Shown piece after piece: positions 16,564 through 20,803 of a DNA stretch of 20,803 nucleotides. The notes under the pieces are model-generated. The model was given only the letters and a program-made list of their open reading frames with translations, had not been told where the DNA came from and ran no database searches. Both the position numbers and the translations under genes were made by a program. Within the stretch, counting starts at the first letter, position 1. Each line of letters begins with the position of its first letter. Location of the stretch: contig JAQMWT010000207.1 of the NCBI GenBank assembly GCA_029834535.1, positions 1 to 20,803 on the forward strand. Direction: 5' to 3'. Origin of the DNA: Chrysophaeum taylorii (lineage: Eukaryota; Sar; Pelagophyceae; Pelagomonadales; Pelagomonadaceae).

Positions 16564-16854
16564 CTCCTTCCTCTCACTAACCTCCCCTATTGATTATTGC
16601 AGAATTTCGATATTTCCTTTAGTTAATAATTTCGAAATGTGCAACTAGAGCTTATGGGAGGTTGCATGAAGCACTTACTACTTGTAATCAAAAGAAGAAA
16701 GCGCACTTTCTTGTTTACTTATCAATAGAAATCAATCTGAACTATATTGTATCGTAAGAATATAATATCTTTTTTTTTCTGGTTTTGTATTGGTATTGTA
16801 TCGACGCCGCTTTTTGAAAAAAAAACGCCACAAGCGCCGAAGCTGTAGACAAGC
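16564..16854. other. AT-rich interval between the large gene and the hAT remnant
   Basis: This interval is much more AT-rich than its neighbours, with poly-A/T tracts at 16769-16780 and 16817-16826. It is the likely upstream (promoter) region of the minus-strand large gene, but no specific promoter motif can be defended. No gene was seen. Confidence 0.4.
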
Positions 16855-17254
16855 TTAAATCTCGGAAATGCTCTCGAGGTCGAGCACTGCGGCGACGAAG
16901 GGGGCGTCATCGGCGACTGCGGGTGGGTCTTCGTAGTCGGCGTGACCAGCCTTGAGAGGGTGCTCGTCCCCGTTTGCATGAGGAAGTCGCCGAGCTCGTC
17001 AGTGCACTCGTAACAGAGGAGGCGGCGGAGGTAAAGAGAAGGCGATGGACGGTGAGGGTGTAGAGGCGGTTGCGCGTCTTGGTGTGGATGAGGTTGTGGG
17101 TCTTGCAGACTCGCTCGTCGTCGGCAGACTGGACAGCCATCTCGTCGACGAGGATGGCGATGTTTTGGAACTGCTTGACGCCGGTGAGTCGCCAGTCGTC
17201 GGCAACGGACAACATTCGCGACTGCTTGAAGATCTCGTGCTCGGTGGAGGTCTT
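16855..17254 (-). pseudogene. hAT transposase C-terminal (dimerisation) remnant
   Basis: Three minus-strand frames in order carry VADDWRLTGVKQFQNIAILV and SADDERVCKTHNLIHTKTRN (to about 17060), then LRRLLCYECTDELGDFL, then an acidic tail ending LDLESISEI at TAA 16857-16855. ERVCKTHNLIHTKTRNRL corresponds to the ER.WSTH..IH.K.RNRL pattern of the hATC dimerisation domain, with the L..LVYIYxNxRLL block after it. Two frameshifts (near 17040 and 16945) and absence of the DDE core show a dead 3' fragment. Upstream of 17254 the pattern stops abruptly. Confidence 0.68.
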
Positions 17255-17261
17255 GAGTCAC

Positions 17262-17729
17262 ATGTCGGCGGGCGGGCGGTTTGATGAGGGACGGTTTGTG
17301 TTCGATGAGCAGTCCATGTCTGCGTCTCCTTCGAATATTGGCAGCCCTGCGCCGCACACGAAAACGTCGTTTGCTTCTCGGGATTCGTTGGTCTTTATAC
17401 GCTGTAGTCCGAGCGAGGATGCTCATTCTTTTAGCGACCAGCCTTCGGTGCCATCGTTGACGCGCACGCAACCGCTGAAGCGCCGAGATTCCTCTAGCTT
17501 TGTAGAAAATCCGAGTCAGCTTGACGTCATAAGGCTTGGAGCGAGAGAGATTCGGACGTTGCAGAGCATATTTCGAAATCAGGATCAGCACCCTCTGGTC
17601 CTATTCCCTGCTTCTCCGGAGGACTGCTGCGCCGAGCGCGGTCGTGCGAGGTGGGAACACGTCGCCGACCCTCTCGCCTTGGGCTCCGACGCGCGCCGGG
17701 GCACATCGAGACCAGCGGCACTCGTTTGA
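17262..17729 (+). CDS. Hypothetical Ser/Arg-rich protein
   Basis: 155 codons from ATG 17262. Composition is rich in Ser, Pro, Arg and Asp with protein-like character (ASRDSLVFIRCSPSEDAHSF, AREIRTLQSIFRNQ), predicted mostly disordered with one possible helix. No domain is recognised. It starts just beyond the end of the hAT remnant and points toward the next plus-strand ORF. It might be a 5' exon of that gene or a fragment; an antisense frame of 289 codons overlaps it but is Arg/His-rich and looks like a shadow. Confidence 0.4.
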   Translation: MSAGGRFDEGRFVFDEQSMSASPSNIGSPAPHTKTSFASRDSLVFIRCSPSEDAHSFSDQPSVPSLTRTQPLKRRDSSSFVENPSQLDVIRLGAREIRTLQSIFRNQDQHPLVLFPASPEDCCAERGRARWEHVADPLALGSDARRGTSRPAALV

Positions 17730-17919
17730 AACCAGCCGTCGTCGGAAAATCCGTCCAAACCCTAGCTCGGCACTTGTTTGAGACCCCCCCGTCCGAGCGC
17801 CGAGGGCCTTTAAGGAATACTCAAAGCCACGTCGTCGGGAGCTTCTCCCGGGCCTGTCGGCGGCGGTGTTCCGTATAGGCTGCCCATCGTGACCCGCTAC
17901 ACCTGCTCAAGCACGTATC

Positions 17920-18780
17920 ATGCCGCGTTCGTTCGCTCTCGACAGAAAGGGCCCGCTGGTGAAGGCAGTACTGGCCACCGGCACGCGCCGGCAAGTCTGG
18001 TCGGATTGGCGCCTAATGAAGGCCCTTCTCGCACGCGACCGGTCGAAGAACCTCCGACGCACGAGGATCGACTCCCTGAATTCGGCGCTTGCACCGCGCC
18101 TGAAATCTGGCGAATACATCGACAACCCGAATGGCGTCTACCGGCGCCACTACTTTCTGAGCAAGGAGCGGCGCTGTGCCTATGTCATCTTGCTGGAGGG
18201 AGAGACGCTGCCTTGGCCGACCGACCGAATTTCGTTTCCGAAGGCTAAGGACGAGACGTTTTGGACCACGGACGGGCGAAAACAAGCCCGCAGCCTTTCG
18301 CGTGAGCCAGCGCTTGCGATTCTGCCGGCTCCGACGCCCGCCCCGGCTGCCCTAGTCGTGCAGGGCACCGACACCGGCCGAGTTCGAAGCCCGTCGCCGA
18401 CGCCGTCGTCTGGGAGCAAGCGACGCGTCCAACACGGGCTAAGCTACGCCACGCCGCCTCGCCAGAAGAGTCGTATGAGTGGTCAGAAAGACGGCGAATA
18501 CCGCGACAGCGACGAGATGGACGCGGAGTTGAGTTTGGAGGAGCTGCAAAAGCGGCTCCGTGATTATGAAGCTCTGGCGAAGTCGCTACGCATGACAGTC
18601 AACGGCCAGTATTGCGCGCTGGACGAGAAAGATGACAAGATCACCGCCCAGCAAGAAGAATTCCGTCGCGTAGAGGCCCAACTTGATGCTGTTCGACTTT
18701 CGTACCAAAGCACCGGTGCCGGAGAAGAAGATGATGATGCGGCGGACCTGACTCCCCAACGTCGATTAGAGCTTCTCTGA
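17920..18780 (+). CDS. Hypothetical protein with C-terminal coiled coil
   Basis: 286 codons from ATG 17920, uninterrupted. Residues 1-125 are a basic, mixed helix/strand region (SFALDRKGPLVKAVLATGTR, GVYRRHYFLSKERRCAYVIL) that could be a small folded, perhaps nucleic-acid-binding, domain; no family is recognised. Residues 125-195 are Pro/Ser/Thr-rich and likely disordered. Residues 205-265 form a coiled coil (SLEELQKRLRDYEALAKSLR), and an acidic tail ends at TGA 18778-18780. The same frame stays open beyond the TGA into the small split ORF described next, so the present stop may be a shortened end. Confidence 0.6.
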   Translation: MPRSFALDRKGPLVKAVLATGTRRQVWSDWRLMKALLARDRSKNLRRTRIDSLNSALAPRLKSGEYIDNPNGVYRRHYFLSKERRCAYVILLEGETLPWPTDRISFPKAKDETFWTTDGRKQARSLSREPALAILPAPTPAPAALVVQGTDTGRVRSPSPTPSSGSKRRVQHGLSYATPPRQKSRMSGQKDGEYRDSDEMDAELSLEELQKRLRDYEALAKSLRMTVNGQYCALDEKDDKITAQQEEFRRVEAQLDAVRLSYQSTGAGEEDDDAADLTPQRRLELL

Positions 18781-18902
18781 CCACTTATGGCTGCGCGTGA
18801 AGAGCTTCCGCGAGGACGACATCGGCGACGCGACCTCCTCGCCGATTTCGCATCGAGACTCCCGGCGCACGAGCCTTCGGCTTTGATGACGATGTTGCCG
18901 GA

Positions 18903-19294
18903 CCCTGCGATCGCTAACCGTTGGTTGCGATGGAGGACGGCGCCTAACACGCTTGCTCCCTGCGGCGGCCCCGGCCGTCCCGGAGTGAGACGGTGCGTGC
19001 TCGCCTCCCGGGCTGGCCGGTTAGCACCCGGAAAGTCCGCGCTGGGATGGGGTTCGCTCGGTTTGGCAGAACGCGACGGACAGGTCCATTGTTCGTGGAC
19101 CAACACGTCCGCGGCCTGCGACGCTTTTGCACGACCTCGCACAAGACCGCGCGCATTGGCGGTCCACCATCAACAAGTCCGTCCTCGTCCGTCGCCCTGC
19201 CCCAACTGCGTGATTTTCCTCTGTGATTCCGCACCGGCTCCTGCCGGTCCGGCCTGGCTCCCATGCTCGGGAGAGGTCTGAAGTTAGTTAGTTA
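18903..19294 (+). mobile_element. SINE-like copy B (divergent subfamily)
   Basis: 392 bp flanked by a 9-bp target duplication GTTGCCGGA (18894-18902 and 19295-19303). It shares the start region (GGTTGCGATGGAGGACGG), the CCTCCCGGGCTGGCCGGTTAGCACCCGGA block and the 3' end (GGTCCGGCCTGGCTCCCATGCTCGGGAGAGGTCTGA plus the (GTTA)n tail) with copies A, C and D. Its central part of about 170 bp (19048-19220) is unrelated to theirs. The overlapping frames of about 100-190 codons are element sequence. Confidence 0.85.
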
Positions 19295-19358
19295 GTTGCC
19301 GGATGAAGCGGCCAAAGAGCAGTTTGTACATGTTTACGAAATGCTGGGCGGTTTCGTT

Positions 19359-19727
19359 TCCCTTACCCTGATCGCCGACCGCGTGGTTGCGATGGAGGAC
19401 GGTGCCTCATGAACCCTGAGCCTTGCGAGGGCATCCGCCCTCCCGGCGTAGGTTGGCACCTATTCGCCTCTCGGGCGGGCCGGTTGGCAGCCGGAACGTT
19501 CGCAGTGGGACGGGGTATGGCCGGGGCGCGCAGACGGAAGGTTATCGACTAGTTGGTTGTCAGTCACATCGCGGTCTCCTCGTCGCATGGCGACAAGCTT
19601 GATGATCACTCTCCGCCGACCCACCTTTCGGCGCCCCTCGTCTACAGGCCCGTGATTCCGGACTGGCTCCTGTCGGTCCGGCCTGGCTCCCATGCTCGGG
19701 AGAGGTCTGAAGTTAGTTAGTTAGTTA
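19359..19727 (+). mobile_element. SINE-like copy C
   Basis: 369 bp, from TCCCTTACCCTGATCGCC to the tail GTTAGTTAGTTA, flanked by the 8-bp duplication GTTTCGTT (19351-19358 and 19728-19735). It is very similar to copy D and to copy A in reverse orientation, differing by scattered substitutions. A run of non-protein-like frames common to all copies argues against a coding role. Confidence 0.87.
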
Positions 19728-19741
19728 GTTTCGTTGTATAC

Positions 19742-20107
19742 TTACCCTGATCGCCACCGACTACGGTTGCGATGGAGGACGGTGCCTCATGAATCCTGAG
19801 CCTTGCGAGGGCATCCGCCCTCCCGGCGTAGGTTGGCACCTAGTCGCCTCCCGGGCGGGCCGGTTGGCAGCCGGAACGTTCGCGGTGGGACGGGGTATGG
19901 CCGGGGGGCGAAGACGGAAGGTTATCGACGAGTTGGTTGTCAGTCACATCACGGTCTCCTCGTCGCATGGCGACAAGCTTGATGGTCACTCTCCGCCGAC
20001 CGACCTTTCGGCGCTCCTCGTTTACAGGCCCGTGATTCCGGACTGGCTCCTGTCGGTCCGGCCTGGCTCCCATGCTCGGGAGAGGTCTGAAGTTAGTTAG
20101 TTAGTTA
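19742..20107 (+). mobile_element. SINE-like copy D
   Basis: 366 bp flanked by the 9-bp duplication GTTGTATAC (19733-19741 and 20108-20116). Its left duplication overlaps the right duplication of copy C by three bases, so D landed directly beside C after C was already in place. TTGCGATGGAGG (near 19763) and GGTTGGCACC (near 19831) weakly resemble polymerase III A and B boxes; this is suggestive only. The tail is (GTTA)n. Confidence 0.87.
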
Positions 20108-20128
20108 GTTGTATACAGAAGCCTCTGA

Positions 20129-20330
20129 AGGGCAGGATATTTCGTCTGATGTGGCACCTTGGGGAGAGATATATAGGGTCTAGTTTTAGGGTGACTGTTT
20201 TCTACAAAGCTATAGGTACTAGAGGGTTTTCAAAGCGAAAATCCATTGGTTGAAAAACTAGCCCTCTCGAAGAGAGGGTGTTTGCTAAAGCTCTTCGGGT
20301 GATTAATGCGTGCGCGAAACCGTCGTCGCC
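20129..20330. other. Short non-coding interval between repeats
   Basis: No gene recognised. CTAGAGGGTTTTC (20219-20231) and AAAACTAGCCCTCTCGAAGAGAGGG (20254-20278) contain small inverted repeats able to form hairpins, without a known role. Confidence 0.35.
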
Positions 20331-20570
20331 ATATCAGTATATCAGTACATTGCATACTAAACGGATCGCAAAAAACGGGAAGTTCAATGTGCGTCACGTC
20401 CGTCTGTCTTTAAAGGTCGACTGCTAAGAGGGGGGTGCATGAAGGGTGTGAGTGGTTTTGTGGGGTAGGAGGGATGTGCCTGATGGGCGTATATAGATAT
20501 GCGGGACCTAGTCCGTCTGTGAGTGTGTGTGTGTCTGTGTGTCCGTGTGTCCTGTCAGTCTTCCGTATTT
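20331..20570 (+). repeat. Long copy of the dispersed repeat family
   Basis: It starts ATATCAGTATATCAGTACAT, then GCATACTAAACGGATCGCAA, the GTCGACTGCTAAGAGG block, a TATATAGATATGCGGGACCTAGTC block and a (TG)n tract, and ends CCTGTCAGTCTTCCGTATTT. Ends match 7706-7815 (reverse orientation), and the first half matches 8305-8512. The GC- and GT-rich frames over it are not genes. Confidence 0.68.
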
Positions 20571-20622
20571 TCTAGAGGTAGAAAATTTCATTTTCGCCAT
20601 GACCCCCCCCACACCCCCCCCC

Positions 20623-20803
20623 CTCTCTACATCGCTATCACACTACGCTCAAGAAGCCCGTCACCTGACACTGTCAAGTGCTGTCCCTGCGTCGAAGGAG
20701 ACAGGACGCACAGAGTACAAGCACTTCTACCACTGCGACATGGACTCCGCCCAGGTGAAATCAAATTTTCTGTCTCTAGGTTTGGGCCCTTCTCACAATA
20801 GCG
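20623..20803 (+). CDS. Possible partial exon running off the window
   Basis: The frame beginning at 20623 is open to the window edge (60 codons) and has protein-like composition (LTLSSAVPASKETGRTEYKH, then FYHCDMDSAQVKSNFLSL), following a C-rich tract. It has no start codon upstream before the repeat, so it would have to be an internal exon. No domain is recognised, and chance openness over 180 bases is quite possible. Confidence 0.2.

Larger units (their letters stand above)
18787..20128 (+). pseudogene. Small ORF split by three SINE-like insertions
   Basis: The frame from ATG 18787 is in register with the 17920 ORF and is interrupted at 18903. If copies B, C and D and one copy of each target duplication are left out, host pieces 18787-18902, 19304-19358, 19736-19741 and 20117-20128 join in one frame of 62 codons plus TGA. 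The joined pieces have protein-like helical composition (EPSALMTMLPDEAAKEQF across the first junction). The sequence may be the original C-terminus of the 17920 gene or a separate small gene. No family is recognised. Confidence 0.5.

Noticed and set aside
16722..17591. 289-codon minus-strand frame as an intact gene
   Set aside because: Mostly Arg/His/Pro shadow sequence; only a short piece matches the hAT remnant, whose other pieces lie in different frames.
18944..20100. ORFs of about 77-103 codons shared by all SINE-like copies (for example 19789-20100)
   Set aside because: They occur on both strands of each copy, are interrupted in some, and simply follow the conserved GC-rich repeat sequence.

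Overview
The window looks like a gene-poor, transposon-rich stretch of a eukaryotic nuclear genome, probably from a protist or alga. Stramenopile-like is a guess from the mix of NACHT, ankyrin and kinase domains with copia elements; nothing in the sequence proves a lineage. It holds a Ty1/copia-type retroelement, remnants of a Helitron and a hAT transposon, a family of SINE-like insertions with GTTA-repeat tails, other dispersed repeats, and one large broken multidomain gene on the minus strand. Base composition changes sharply near 7200, from AT-rich copia sequence to GC-rich sequence.

Layout. 1-1059: AT-rich, no recognisable gene. 1060-6557 (+): degenerate copia-like element with a broken pre-integrase/integrase part, an intact 757-residue reverse transcriptase/RNase H frame, and an unusual extra reading frame downstream of pol that encodes an acidic coiled-coil protein. 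6558-8650: AT-rich tail, then dispersed and tandem repeats, including a short charged-repeat ORF. 8653-9244: Helitron helicase remnant. 9240-9625: minisatellite. 10374-16563 (-): the main find. 16855-17254 (-): hAT transposase C-terminal remnant. 17262-18780 (+): two unrecognised ORFs. 18903-20107: three SINE-like copies with 8-9 bp target duplications, split across a small ORF. 20331-20570: another copy of a dispersed repeat also present at 7.7-8.5 kb.

The main find is colinear on the minus strand. In order it encodes a helical N-terminus resembling the four-helix bundle of MLKL/HeLo-type cell-death executors, a coiled coil, ankyrin repeats, a protein kinase with an HQD catalytic loop (non-RD), TPR-like helices, a NACHT NTPase with its winged-helix follow-on, and a second ankyrin block. 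The open segments join through single-base indels or in-frame TGA/TAG codons. A SINE-like copy sits in the linker between the first ankyrin block and the kinase, and leaving it out reconnects the two flanking frames. As sequenced this is a pseudogene, or an allele damaged by assembly error. The architecture, sensor repeats plus NACHT switch plus kinase plus MLKL-like bundle in one chain, would be an NLR/necroptosis-like receptor that I do not recognise as described. The functional reading is inference from domain content.
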